A model generated the notes under the pieces. The model did no database searches, was not told the DNA's origin, and saw only the letters and a list, made by a program, of their open reading frames with translations. Positions 35,566-48,270 of a stretch of 64,000 nt of DNA are shown here, piece after piece. Position 1 is the stretch's first letter. Every line of letters begins with the position of its first letter. The position numbers and the translations under genes were made by a program. Source of the DNA: Polytrichum commune. Its lineage: Eukaryota > Streptophyta > Polytrichopsida > Polytrichales > Polytrichaceae. Location of the stretch: contig OX485804.1 of NCBI GenBank assembly GCA_950295325.1, positions 45,758,001-45,822,000 on the forward strand, given 5' to 3'.

Positions 35566-38385
35566 AGTAAAGGTGTAATACCGGTACTGAGTACATTAGT
35601 TTGCAAGTCCTTAACTTAATACAATTTGCAAATACATTAAGATTTGTATTGTTAGGCTATAATAATCTGCAATATCTAAATTCCCGAGGTTAGTGCTGTG
35701 ACCTCATCTACATGCAAGACAAGCAACTTGAAATTGAAATAAAATGGTACGCACATTTGCAAGAAACATAATTTGCCTTGCCAACAAGTGATCAAAGATG
35801 GAGTTTGTGCATCGTCAAAATGACTCGTCATTTCTTTTCGTCACTAAGTGTTTTTTTGGCACTATCAACATATGTATCCACAAGTCTTTAGTACATGATA
35901 GTCATTATGCAAAGTCACTCAGACAGGGCATAAACACTTGCATTTTCAATAGTTGGGCGCTTTAGATGGGGGTCCATAGTCCAAGAACATAGAGACCAAT
36001 CTGAAGCAATTTGAGGCAAATTGAACCCTTGACCTGGACCCTAGCTTCCCTTGATGTACCCTACCTTCCAAAACGGTTCTCCAAAATATGAGCTCTCTCT
36101 TGAGCTTCATTTCTTGGTTCAGACCATTAATGTTTTCGTTCAAGACGGAGCCATGTAGGAGACACGTCACTTTGCCTCTTTTTGGTCTTAGACCCTCATC
36201 TAAAGGCAATCCTCCTCACAATCACCATTGTCATCAAACATGACAATGCAAATTTTCATTGATAATTGTTGAAGGTCAAATTGAAACTAATGAGTTGTAT
36301 GATGTGGTGGAAATAAGTTACAAACAGCCCATCGAACTAATTGACAGTGATATTTTGGGCCACTGTAGCCTTCAATTACTGCAGATGTATCACAATAAGA
36401 CCAAACAAATGTCGAGCGAAAAGCTACAAGATTTTCTGGTTGCTCCAAAAGCACCAAACTTTATGACTCCACAAAAAACCACATTCTGTATCTTCAGAAC
36501 ACTTTACACTCATCGTTTGAGCCCTCGCCTGTACAATTTGAAACAAAAGATGCCTTCCACCATCTCAAAATTCAAGTGACCATCTTCAGTCTGGAGTTAG
36601 TGTTAAAATCCACTCTTCAGAATATAATATCTTTTCAATGTCAACTGAACATTTAGCTAGCAATTCATTCAACATTGATTCAACGCATAAATGCAACCTT
36701 TAAGGTCTTGCAACTAAAATATATTGTCTAAACAGAATTACAATATTGCAACCCTACGTTTGGTAAGCATTTTGTCAATATTGTAGTAGTTTGATCATGT
36801 TATTGATTCAACTCTGCGAAATCAGTGTTGATACATGAATTCAGAGGTTCCACAAAAGTATTGAATAAATACCTACCAAGTGTAAAGTTGTTCCTTAAAC
36901 ACGAGTGTGGTGGAGTAATAGAGCTACAAACATTGCGTGGTATAATTTTGGTCATCGTGTCCCATTGGTGCCAGTTGAATGTCATCATCCTCATTCAATC
37001 AAAAGCTTGTGATGCAAAACTCAAAACCTTTTGGAGAGATCACCTCAGGCTGCCAATTAGAAGACCAAGACCCCAGTGGTGTGGAGATCAACAAACAAAT
37101 AGTGAGTCATTTACAGATTCTGCAAAATTGGGTTTTACTGTAACTACCTATAATTTTAGTGAAGGCAGAATATATATCGGAGCAATTGTACATTGTCAAC
37201 CTCGACAATCTGGCATGCCCTGATACATAACACTAAACTCTCTCAAAAATATTTGCTCTACAAGAAATATGATACAAGTTCAGCTGCAAGAAACCCAAAG
37301 TTGGGGAATTAGTGAGAGCTGAGTTTCGGAGAAGATCGAGTTTGGAATTAGGACTCAGTTTGGGAAGGTGGAGGTGACAAATGCATCATGTAGTCTGTAA
37401 GGGTAGTTGGCTGCTTGCAGAGGAGTTGGAAATTTGAAATTAATGAAGTAGACTTCCACATGCCTGCAAATTCCACCATTTTTAAGGTCAACAAAGTTAT
37501 TGGTAGCTCGACTTGATGCATTTCTGGTGAGAAAGTCTAAAGGTATGTGGGCCTTATATTGGTCACTCTTAATTTAAACACCTGGATTTGAGTGGTATAT
37601 GGCAAAGCCTGTAGTTAAGAATGGACATTAGTATTTGACACTTCTTATGATTAGATCGGAATATGTGATTGAAATATAGACACCAATCAAGGTTTAATTG
37701 CTAATGCATTTTTGGGAGGGCCTATGTGATGACTTAAAGAGAAAGAGAATCTTCGCATTCACCTCTTACAGGTTTTGCATCTCAACTCCGATTCTGAAAC
37801 TTGAAATAACAAACTTTGCGATTCACGTGTTCTAACTGGATGAGACATTGATCAAGACTGAGTTTAGTGACGAGGGTTAGTTACCTTTTGTGGAAGCTAT
37901 AATTCTTCCCATCAAATCTCTACTCCCACTGCCTACTCCTCTTGTACATTGGATTTTCTTGGCAATATGGCCTGTGTAGCATCATCGTGAGCTCAGGCGA
38001 CTCTCCTGTACAAAACTCTAAAATCAACGAACTTTCCTGCAAAATGGCAATGCAATATTCAAGGATCAGATTTAATCTGCTTTGTAGGAGAATTTACCAA
38101 CCTACAATTTGGAATCTGAATGTGTTCTAGTCGAGAATCACAACAGCTTCGATTCCATCGATTTCTTAGGCATAAATCCAGTCATCAGGACGAACAGATT
38201 CCTATGGTCCACTATGAAATCCTGAACCTCCATTTGCTTCACATAGCATTCTTAAGCATATGTAAGGACGTTGTCTTTCTATTCTATCTCCAAAGACACA
38301 ATACATCAAGCTTGATCAAGAATTAATTGAAGGTCCTTGAGTACATGCATTAATGCCAACGAGCATAGTCAAGAGAGCAAGCTCC
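35566..38385. other. intergenic, no recognised gene
   Basis: Two plus-strand open frames, 36259-36579 and 36825-37223, are the longest here. Neither resembles a family I know, nor shows splice-compatible extension that I could find. A short R1-like phrase is present at about 37575-37640. Confidence 0.35.
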
Positions 38386-38962
38386 CATTAGTCGACACCA
38401 ATCTCATTGTTGCCTATCTTCGGACACAAAGCCTTCTTCCATCTACCAAAGTCTCAAGTGGGAAAGGTTTGTCCCAAATGGAATCATTGCTAGGTAATCG
38501 GGACTCCCTAAGTGTTATTCCATTTGAACCGAGACCTAAATAAGTTCTTAAGAATGTCATGCATATAAATGCTGCCATGCTACTTGAATGATACGAGGAA
38601 ATGACGACAATGTAAATCACAGAGACCTCCGGAAACGCTACTACAATTCAACAGACTCCTCGTAAGATCATACGTACCCTGTCATTTAAGGGTCGTCCTC
38701 AGGACCGAATTGTTCCTGTCTACCAAGATTCAAGTGAACAAATTGACCCAAATGGAATCATTCTAAGTTATCCGGCTTACCTAATAATCATTCCCATTGC
38801 ACCGGAACATGAATCATAGGCTACATAAGAATGGTATGCATAACATTGCTGGCATGCTACTTGAATCATATGAAGAGATTACGACAATTAATGCACATTA
38901 CACGAGATCTGCCGGAATCAACAGACTCATACCTACCTTGTCATTTAGGGACCGAATTGAAG
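38386..38962. repeat. 277-bp tandem repeat at the 3' end of the EMS1-like gene
   Basis: Equivalent phrases are spaced 277 bp apart: TACCAA.. at 38444 and 38721, and AGAATG.. at 38551 and 38828. This gives two units plus a truncated third ending GTCATTTAGGGACCGAATTG at about 38939-38958. The third unit carries a deletion after the AGACTC phrase. Its last bases overlap the final codons and stop of the receptor kinase. Confidence 0.8.
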
Positions 38963-41900
38963 AGACGGTTCCGCATCCCGGAGGAATTTCACCACCTGAA
39001 GCATGGAGGGCCGCTTGACAGGATCCTCAGCTGTGCACATGTTGGCCACATGCAAGACTTGCAACATGTTATTCTTCCAGGGGCCATTGGAGACGATGGG
39101 ATCGAGAACCTCTGCAGCATTGCCAGCCCTAATCATCTGTCTTACCCATTGGGCTAGGTTTCCTCCCTCGATGTCCTTCACATCGGAGCCTGTTGGCTCT
39201 TTCCCTGTAAGAAGCTCCAAAAGGATAACTCCAAAGCTGTACACATCCCCCCGGGTGGTGGATCTCCAGCTTTGTCCATACTCCGGAGGAATGTATCCAC
39301 AAGTGCCAGCCAAGCTGGTGCTCACATGGGTTTCATAAGCACTGATGATGCGAGCAAGGCCAAAATCTGCAACTCGGGGCTCGAAATCGGCGTCTAAGAG
39401 GATGTTGCTTGCTTTGATGTCTCGGTGGATGATGTGAGGGATGAAGCCATGGTGAAGGAAGTTTAAGCCTCTTGCGGAGCCCATGGCAATTTTGAACCTC
39501 TTGTTCCAGTCGAGAACTTCAACTGCATCAGCTCGGTTTCTTAGCCACAAATCGAGGCTTCCATTCACCATATACTCGTACACAAGCAGTTTCTCCTCTC
39601 CGAAGGAACAGTAACCTAGCAAAGGGACGAGGTTTCGATGCTTCACTTTACCTAAAGTTTCCATCTCTGCAAGAAACTCTCGGCTGCCTTGGCTTCGGGA
39701 TGCACCGAGTTTCTTGATGGCAACAATCCTTTTTGTGTCTGGTAGGACTGCTTTGTACACGGTGCCGAACCCTCCGTCGCCGATGATGTTGGTTTTGCAG
39801 AAGTTGTTGGTTGCCACAAGTATGTCTGCTAGGGTTAATCGTAGCAATGGCCGCTCGAACATGGCAACGTTGATGCTCAGAGGCTCCTTGGACTTGGGCA
39901 TGGTCATACATGCCCCAGCTTCCAGCACCATGGTGAGCTTCATCCTCTCCAGATCCTTGGTCTTCGCCATAGCCTCCTGCTTGAGCAGACGCCATCTCAA
40001 AAACACGAACAACATACTCAGAAAGGCAATGGTGCTCCCAATGGTCAGTCCAAGTATGGCACCGGTGCTTGGGAACCCGGGGGCTAATCCAGCGTCCATG
40101 TCTGCCGGACACTTCCTCGCAAGAAACTCACCGCACAGGTTTGCATTGGAAAGAAACGAGGCGGATGTGAAATTCTGGCATGTGCCCTTATGTGGGATGG
40201 ATCCTCCGATGGCATTGTAGGACATATTGACATACTTGAGCTCCTTTAAATCACAAATCTTCCAGGGGAACGAGCCTCCCAAATGGTTCTTGGACACATC
40301 CAAATAGCTCAACTGGATTAACCCCGAAATTGTGGTCGGAACACATCCGGAGAAGCTATTATCCCCGAGATCCAGCACAGATAGCCCCGTCAAATTCCCA
40401 ATCTCATCAGGGATGACTCCAGAGAGAGCATTATGTGCCAAATTGAGAGACTGTGCTTGATGCCATACGGTGCTCTCCGAAAGCAAACCCACTATGCTTC
40501 CGGTGAACCTGTTCATGGCGAGGTTCAATCCCACGATGGACACCAGATTTGCCAACGATGCGGGTATGTCACCGGTTAGCTGGTTTTGACTCACATCCAA
40601 GTGAGAAAGCCCTGTCAAGTTGCCCAGGGTTGCAGGGATCTGTCCAGACAGCATGTTTCCTGTCAAGTTCAGCTTTGCCAGGCTTCCGATGTTGCCAAGC
40701 TCCGGAGGAATCTGACCGGTGAGGTTGTTGTTTGCCAGGTTTAACCCCTGCAGTTTCCGAGAGTCTCCTATTTGGGCAGGGATGGATCCGCCGAGCAAGT
40801 TGCTTGAAAGATCCAGAGTTGTGAGGTTTGTGAGGCTTGAGAGCTGTGCAGGTATGGCACCGGTGAACTGGTTACCTGCCAGAAGTAGCTCCACAAGCAC
40901 TGAGCATTGACCAATTTCCGGAGGAATGCTCCCGTTCAAATTGTTCCATGACAGATCCAACGTCCCGTGATGCTGGACAAAGCTTGAAGTCGGTATAGCA
41001 ATTACCTAAACCATCAGGCAGCAAATCACCACCACCATCAGCTTACATTAAAAAAAAACCCCCAAGAAGCCCATTAAACCCTAAACCTCGAACCCTAACC
41101 CTGTGACAGATTAACAAACGAAGAGAACATCAGCACATGGAGGAGTACTTTTCCTTTTACCTGGAAATCTTCACAAAGCTCAATGGGTATGCTGCCTGTG
41201 AGCTGATTGTGAGAGAGAAGCAGGTAGTCGAGGTTGACAAGTCCTCCGACTTCGTGTGGGATGCTTCCAGAGAGCATGTTGCTACCGAGATTGAGGGTGG
41301 TGAGCCTAACACACTTACAAAGCTCCACGGGGATGGTGCCACTGAATTTATTGCCTTGAGCGGAGAATACCGTCAAGTTGGGCAACTGTCCAATCTCCGG
41401 AGGGATAGGCCCCTCCAGATTGTTATGGTCAAGCACCAAGTACTGCAGGGAGATGAGGTTCCCCGCCAACGGAGACAAAGTTCCAGTGAGGTTATTGGAG
41501 TCTACCTGGATTTCAAGCAACGACTTGGACTTCCAAAGCTCATCCGGAAGACTACCAGAGAATTGGTTGCCTCCCAGGGAGAGGATTACCAGGAAGGGTA
41601 GGTCGGCGAAGTACGAAGGGATGGCTCCGGACAGCTGATTCGAGTTCAAGTCCACCTCACTCAAGTTTGTGCAAGCTCGAAATGTGTCGGTGATGTTTCC
41701 TGTGAAGTTGTTCATGTTTAAGGATAGGGTCTCCAGTATCGGTGCGTTGCAGAGCTCGGCAGGGAGCGACCCAGACAACTGATTGTTGTCCAGCGCAAGG
41801 CTCCTCAGCTTGGGACAGTTGCCAAGCTGTGCAGGAATGACGCTGCTGAACCGGTTTGTTCCGAGAAGAAGACTGGAGATGTTTCTCCAGCTGCCGAACC

Positions 41901-43275
41901 AGTATGGGAGAGGACCGGAGAGCATGTTCCCCTCCGCGGAGAATGAAATCACATTCTCAAGAGCGGACAGCTCGTCTGGAATGGGACCACTAAGGGCGTT
42001 GAATGCGAGATCAATGACCTACAAAGAAGAACATATAAAATTATTCCATCATCATGAGACATGTCTTATATGAGTTTAACATCCTGTAAAATCATTACTG
42101 TAAGACAAACTACTTAAACTACCTATGGTCGACGAAGATGAGCAATGAGGATCCGGGAAAATGATAAAAAGTAGTACCTGTAAACTCTGGCATTTCCCCA
42201 GAGACGCAGGTATGGAGCCGTTCAGCCCTGCACTTGGCAAGTTCAAAGTCACCAGATTCTTCAAACTGCCAAAAGAGTCAGGGATGGAACCTGAGAACTG
42301 GTTTCCTCCAAGATCCAGCTTTTGTAAGTTGATGAGAAGAGAAAGTTCGGGAGGGATAGGACCCGTGAGATGACAATTGCCCAGGAAGATGCTCTGGAGG
42401 TTGATCAAATTGCCAATTTCCTTTGGTAGGTTTCCTGACAACGCATTAGCTCCAAGGTCAAGTTCCACGAGCGACTGCAAACTCCAGAGTTGAGAAGGGA
42501 TGGTGCCGGTGAGAGTGTTGTTACTGAGATCCAGGTAAGATAAGCTGGGCAGGGTGGCCAGCAACGGAGAGATGAAACCAGAGAAGAAATTCCCACTCAC
42601 ATCCACATGTTCCAGCTTTGACAATGCAGATAGGGCAGGGAGGTCGCCGGTGAGAGAGTTGCTACTGAGATCCAGGTAGAGCAAGTTCACAAGATCTGCC
42701 ACCTGGGGAGGCACAACACTGACAAAAGAGTTGCTGCTGAGGTCCAGGTGTTGAAGGCAGCTACCCATGCTCCCAATTTGAGGGGGAATGAAACTGCTCA
42801 AAGAGTTGCTACTCAGGTTCATCACCTCAAGCTTCTTCAGATTCTCGACCTCCGGAGGAATGGCCCCAGAAATCACGTTATAGCTCAGGTCAAGGAACTG
42901 TAGATTCACTAGCTTCCCAATCTGGGACGGAATACTACCCGTCAACAAATTAGAGCTCAGGTCCAGATGCTGCAATGTAGATATAGTGAAGAGCTGCGGC
43001 GACAGTGGACCGGAGAAGCCGTAACCGGAAAGCGTGATCATCACTACCGCATTGTTTGTGTCGCACTGGACGCCTGTCCATTGACAGGGAGTGGGATCGG
43101 AAGCTTTCCAATCCGCCAAAGGATCTGGACTTCCCACCACTAAACCTTTCTTGAAAGTTAACAGAGCAGCCATGTCTGATGTGCCTGGAAGCGCCTTCAC
43201 ACTACCCCATCTCTCTACACACCTCAGCAATAAGAGTGTTCCCAGCAATGCTGCAACAGGGGTTAGGGTTTTCAT
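38945..43275 (-). CDS. EMS1/EXS-type LRR receptor-like Ser/Thr kinase
   Basis: Complete gene of three exons: 43275-42178, 42018-41161 and 41005-38945; 1338 aa; phase-0 introns of 159 and 155 bp lie between LRRs. EMS1/EXS/MSP1 receptors sit in the plasma membrane and bind TPD1-type peptides; in flowering plants they specify the tapetum, and their role in other plants is less clear. Order: signal peptide (about 1-29), LRRNT with the paired Cys in DPTPCQWTGVQCD, about 30 LRRs, C-terminal Cys cap (NLCGEFLARKC), one membrane segment (about 970-993, AILGLTIGSTIAFLSMLFVF), juxtamembrane SKEPLSINVAMFERPLLRLT, then kinase (about 1058-1325). Kinase motifs: IIGDGGFGTVYKA, VAIKKLG, KHRNLVPLLGYC, IIHRDIKASNILL, VADFGLARI, GYIPPEYGQSW. 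FVQHHGTLDLSWN, SINVAMF and METLGKVKH are diagnostic of EMS1. EMS1's usual AGTFGY reads AGTCGY here. The stop lies in a repeat. Confidence 0.96.
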
Positions 43276-44072
43276 AGCTTGCCCGAATTAATTGCACCGA
43301 GATGATCTACAGCTCAAAGACCGGCCAGCACTCAAGATATTATAATTATATCTAGAGTAGCGGCTCATGTACAGCAGGACATTAAGAAGCCACCAATGAG
43401 TCGATATCTCTGCTGAACCTTCATCTTCTGCAGATTCAACACAGATGATCATCAGCTCACAATATTATCCTTACAAGCTCCAATTAGTGCAATTAATGGT
43501 TTCCAAAGTGCCCTGGAAGAATATATATCATTTTCTACTCCTCAAGCCCACTAAGTAAAGACAGTCGACTCGAGTGGCCTTCTTCATCGGTTGAGACCGA
43601 CACACATACTAGGTCGATCGAGTTTTCCACTCAGTGATCATTCCCACAAGTCAGAAACGACTCGTGACTACTATTTAGTATTTACTCGTCTCCGTTGTGT
43701 CTGGGCCATGCTCATGATGAGTCTCTGCAAGCCTCTGGCGCAGTAAGTGCGTTATGGAATTATGGCCAGGACAGTCATAATTCCGTTTTTCCCTGTGTAT
43801 AGATGTCAACCTATTCCCAACAGAAAAAAGGAAAAAAGGAAATGAAGAAGGAAGGGGTCTGTCTGGTCCGGGCTGACGTCATTGTCCTGATGAGCAGCAG
43901 CTTCAAAGCATCACTAAGTTATGACCCTTTTCTAAGGAATGGCAAGCGGCTTGTTTGCAATAGCCAGCTTCATGAATTCATTCACCAACGATCCGATTTT
44001 TTACCAATCTACTACTCAGCGCAAGGAAATTAAGTTGGTCTCTGATGAGTTGTAGTTGACTGACATATAGTA

Positions 44073-44094
44073 CTCGATCGATCGATCGATCGAC
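44073..44094. repeat. (GATC)n microsatellite
   Basis: Five tandem CGAT tetramers upstream of the EMS1-like gene. Confidence 0.85.
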
Positions 44095-45611
44095 TGACTC
44101 ATGCGACTTGCATGAAGGCAGTCTCAATGATTCGGCCTGGGTTATCATTATCATCCATATATATATACTACAACATAATAATTCTCAGAGAGAGCATCAA
44201 ATGCAGGTCCGAACAAATCTAGAGGACCCCGCGGATATTTAGCAACGTCGTCCCAGTACTTACTTACAAACAGCACCCAGAAGCAAACTTGAAGCTATCA
44301 ACACATTCATGGATATTCAAAAAGTGGGACAAAATGCAAGTGAAAGCCGACGACCTGGCTGGCTCATGTCTAAAGATTGCATTCAAGGATATTATTATCT
44401 GATCACTACTTGAAATCTCTAGAAACCCCTGCATTATATTACATTTGATAATTGGTAATGGTCCGATCCCACGACAATGTCTGGAATTGCACGACCACAT
44501 TAAGGTTGAATGAAACCATCAATTGTGAGGAGGTCTAAGCGTATAGGTACCGTGCAGGCTGGAGTGCGAGCAGTACTTCTTCCTTTTGGCATGAATATTA
44601 AGTAACTCCCAGAGAATTAGACGGAACGATATGAACGAAGGAACAGCTCCTCCAAAGCCTTCTTCAAAAAATCGACGCTCGCTTGTTCTCGTCGTTAGAG
44701 TTGATTTCTATTTCCAAAGCCACGGAAACAAATCCTGCAAAGAGGACTCCAAAGCTCGCAGATATTGTCGATTCGAGGAGTAGCCTAGCCAAGTATACCT
44801 TGCGTCGAGTTATACTTGATGTTACTCCATTCTCCTTAACTGCTCCATCCTCTTTCGCTTGTGGATGTATATCTTGGGAAGTAACATAAGTCCAGCCAGC
44901 TAGCACGGGCCTAACCCTCACTTTGCAGCCAGAGAAAATTTAACTAACTAATGCCAGGACTCAATGCAAGATTCCTGAGAAACGTCACTGAACCAGGTGG
45001 AGAGCCGGCCACAACATATATCCATGTGATCACCAAAACTCCATAACTGTCACTTTACTCGACTGCATCCCCCTTCAGTTTACTGTTAAATCAAAGAGCT
45101 CGGAGCTGACTCCTCCGCTTCTCCTCCACGCTCAAGTTTGCAGAAAATATTGTCTAAAGCCAGCTGAAATGGAAAGCGACCACTGTGCCCACCTTCATTA
45201 AATTTCTGTTTGTCTCTGATTCATCGATGTGACTCCTGGGTCGGTCGAGTTAGAGCATCACAATTACCTACCTCAGCAGTAAATTAAATGCCGGTTGAAT
45301 GATGGACTCAATCTCTCTAATCGAGAGCAAATCAAGGGGGGACCATTAACAGAGCTGAGACTTATTCACTCCAGTCTCCACCGCCTTCACCCCTCCAGCA
45401 GGCAGCGATCAAGTAAGCCTGGAGTCATCAGGTTTGTGATCATCATCGTCCCCCTCACAGAGCTAGCTAGCTGAAGCTTTCTAAACATAATGCTGTAGAC
45501 ACCAAGAGTGCTGGCCCGCCTGCAAAAGATCACTCGGAAAGTGTAACAACACCCAAACACCCAGTTTTGGTTCTGATCCACTCCCAGACCACCGCCTTAA
45601 CCCCTCACTGC

Positions 45612-45671
45612 AGACTCGCTCGCTCGCTCACTCACTCACTCACTCACTCACTCACTCACTCACTCTCTCTC
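45612..45671. repeat. (CTCG)n-(CTCA)n microsatellite
   Basis: CTCG tetramers pass into a long CTCA tract and end in CT dinucleotides, 60 bp overall, about 2.3 kb upstream of the receptor kinase start codon. Confidence 0.9.
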
Positions 45672-46083
45672 CCACATCACTTCAATTCTCAATGCTGTCT
45701 CCGGAGAAGCTGATTCTGTTGCAGCCAGGTCAATGGAAGAGCCACAAGCAGAAGCAGAAGAGCAAGAAGAAGCTGGCTGAGCTAAGCTGAGCTGTGCTGA
45801 GCTGAAGACGAAGGTGCAATGCAAGGCAAGGCAGCAACTGAGAGCCGCGAGCGAGAGAGAAACACAAAAAGAGAGCCGGGTGGAAATATTATTCCAGGTT
45901 TGGAGGCGGGGATGGCCTCGTTGTTCAAAGTTGTCCAAGCGAGACAGGAGAGATGTAGCTACTAACATGCTGCAGCGGGGAGGTGAAGAAGACAACTTGG
46001 TGAGAAATGCCGCTCTGCAAATTTGGCAGACTTGTACTAAGTTAGTGGACAACTGGCCCCGCACTGTCAAAACTCCTGCAGGC

Positions 46084-46105
46084 AGAGAGAGAGAGAGAGA
46101 GAGAG
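46084..46105. repeat. (GA)n microsatellite
   Basis: Eleven GA dinucleotides. A second GA tract of 30 bp lies at 46389-46418. Confidence 0.9.
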
Positions 46106-46385
46106 TTATAAAGTTAGTGTTAAGACTAAGTTAGAGCGAGGTTGGGTGAGTCCAACACAGCACAACACAAAACAACACATCACGTCCCTCTTGAATGATC
46201 ATGCTGGTGCAATCTGAGAAGATCGAATGACAAGAAAGGGCAACCCAATGTGAATATGAACCTGAGACGTGATCAGGTGGATTGAGGCAATCTGCACAAC
46301 AGGCCACGCAACTTTATGGGAGATCGATCAACATTCACCAACACGATGCTATATTGCAGGCAGGAACAGCAGCAAGCTGGAGCAT

Positions 46386-46388
<3 letters not shown>

Positions 46389-46418
<30 letters not shown>
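46389..46418. repeat. (GA)n microsatellite
   Basis: About fifteen uninterrupted GA dinucleotides. Confidence 0.9.
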
Positions 46419-46419
<1 letters not shown>

Positions 46420-47649
46420 CACATTGTACAATTTAGCTCTAGACTTATCTAGATATGAAAACCTGATGGCGGTAACATGACATTTATAATATCTTGTAAG
46501 CAATGTTTTATGGGGATTTTTAAATCGACAACACATTGGTTAAAACAATCACAAAGACACACCGCGCAGTCACATCACCTGTCAAAATTTGAACAATTCT
46601 AATTATACGCGGAAATGTAAAGAGAGATCTAACTCCTCGCTCCACTTCATATTGGTTAAACCATGTATTAGGAAGTAGAGCTAATACCTCGCTCCGCTTC
46701 ATGTGTGGATGAGAAATCAAATTTCGACAAGCCATGCGACTGTGCGATGTGTCACCGTGATCATTTTCACAAACTACGTGGTCGATTTAACAATCTTGTA
46801 TTCTTAATTTTTATTGGTTATGCTTATTTCTTTTTCACAAATTTTATTCTCTCAATGAATTTGGTCATGTTTTCAAAACAAGACACTTGAAGATGAATCG
46901 AACGGGTATCTTATTTGAGTAATGCCATGTCATGGGACATTGCATTTGTTGTCAACTGACTAACATGTGACTTGGCTTGGTGGATGCCATGTATGGAAGT
47001 TGTAGGTACTTAACCCCTAAATGCCACGAGAGGCTTTTGAAGAATTTGGGGTCATTATAGAAGACCATATTAGGAAATTTTACACATGGAGATCGAGACT
47101 CCTTCATGAGAAATCCAACCGTATAGATTTGACAAACATGAGGTGAGGAGAATTCACACTTTCATTTGGGCCGTTGATGTGTAGGTGATTATTATTTACA
47201 TGGGTCTGTGTCGCACGTGGTACCTGTCAGGCAGCATTTTGAGAGCATTCTTGGGGAGTAGTAAAAAGTGATGGGTTCCATAGCACATCAAAGAAACTGG
47301 TCAAATCTTATTACTAGACAAGGCTACAATTGATATGAATACAAATGGAGTGAGATCGATTCCAAGCCCATGATTGGCATACAAATGTGACTTATTGGTG
47401 GATCTTGTAATGTGTGAGATGTCTTCAGGGTAAATAAACATGGTTGTAGTTTATGGTCAAGTAAATTTCAAAATTTCTATAACACCATCAGGTCATTTTT
47501 CTCCAAACACACGAGATAGTCCATGAAATTTTTCAAAAAAAAATGGACCTTATTTGAGAGAGGGAGAGATTAAAGCCAAATTTTAGCACATTTGGAGTTT
47601 GTTTGCCCAATATGTTGCAAATCTATGCAAAAAAAAGATTCTACAAGCC

Positions 47650-47805
47650 ACACAGCTTTTTCTTTTCTTTTTTGGAACACAGGAGGTGCTTTTTAACCAC
47701 CTTGCTAGTTCTCTGTCAAGTAGAGAGACGATTTCACAGTCGGGAATCGAACCCCCAACCACTCTATTCGGTTTGGGTACCTTTCCACACATCTTGTTCA
47801 TATTC
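47650..47805 (-). repeat. tRNA-related SINE-like unit, copy 1
   Basis: Minus strand reads GGAAAGGTACCCAAACCGAA, then AGTGGTTGGGGGTTCGATTC, then GTCTCTCTACTTGACAGAGA and a segment ending in CTCCTGTGTTCC with an A-rich tail. GGTTCGATTCC is a canonical pol III B box (tRNA T-arm). The same unit recurs at 59395-59515. A classical A box is not evident, so the head may be only the 3' half of a tRNA. Confidence 0.55.
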
Positions 47806-47994
47806 AAAAATTTCAAGCCCTATGAGTTTATTTAATGATGCATCTTTATTTTCCTAAAACATTGTTGGATTTGAAGCAAATGAAGAGACATAAGAAAATA
47901 TTTGTCCTAATTATGGGGTCATATATGGCTCACACGGCATTTAGGGGTTAAAGCTAACCACGTATAAGGTACGTGCATGACTCCAACATAGCAA

Positions 47995-48270
47995 TATTAT
48001 TTGAGTCGTATCTAGTTTGGTGTGGGTTTAAGAACGGACATCAAAACAACATGTGCTTTGGAAGAGTTTGGACGAGATTTGCAACTACATGTTCAAAACA
48101 TACTAACCATTCTAAGCTCAATACTCAACATGATTGGAGACCTATATGAGCACTTGATGAACACAAAATCCTTCACTTTGATAATGAATGAGAGATTCAT
48201 AGGGAGCTTCAAAAATTATGACGCAAATGGCCACATACATGATTTGGATTTGCAAAATTTAATTCACACT
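47995..48270 (-). repeat. dispersed repeat family R1, copy 3
   Basis: Inverted relative to 5215-5530. Shares TTAAGAACGGACATCAAAA, CATACTAACCATTCTAAGCT and ATATGAGCACTTGATGAAC with the inverted copy at 49990-50340. Confidence 0.55.

Larger units (their letters stand above)
43276..47560. other. upstream region of the EMS1-like gene and adjoining intergenic DNA
   Basis: The first kilobases presumably contain the promoter and 5' UTR (minus strand). No other gene recognised. Minus-strand frames at 44664-44921 and 45660-46070 resemble nothing I know. Several microsatellites are listed separately. Confidence 0.4.

Noticed and set aside
39714-40220. Plus-strand frame of 168 codons and other frames inside the receptor kinase gene
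   Set aside because: They overlap exons encoding conserved kinase and LRR sequence on the minus strand.
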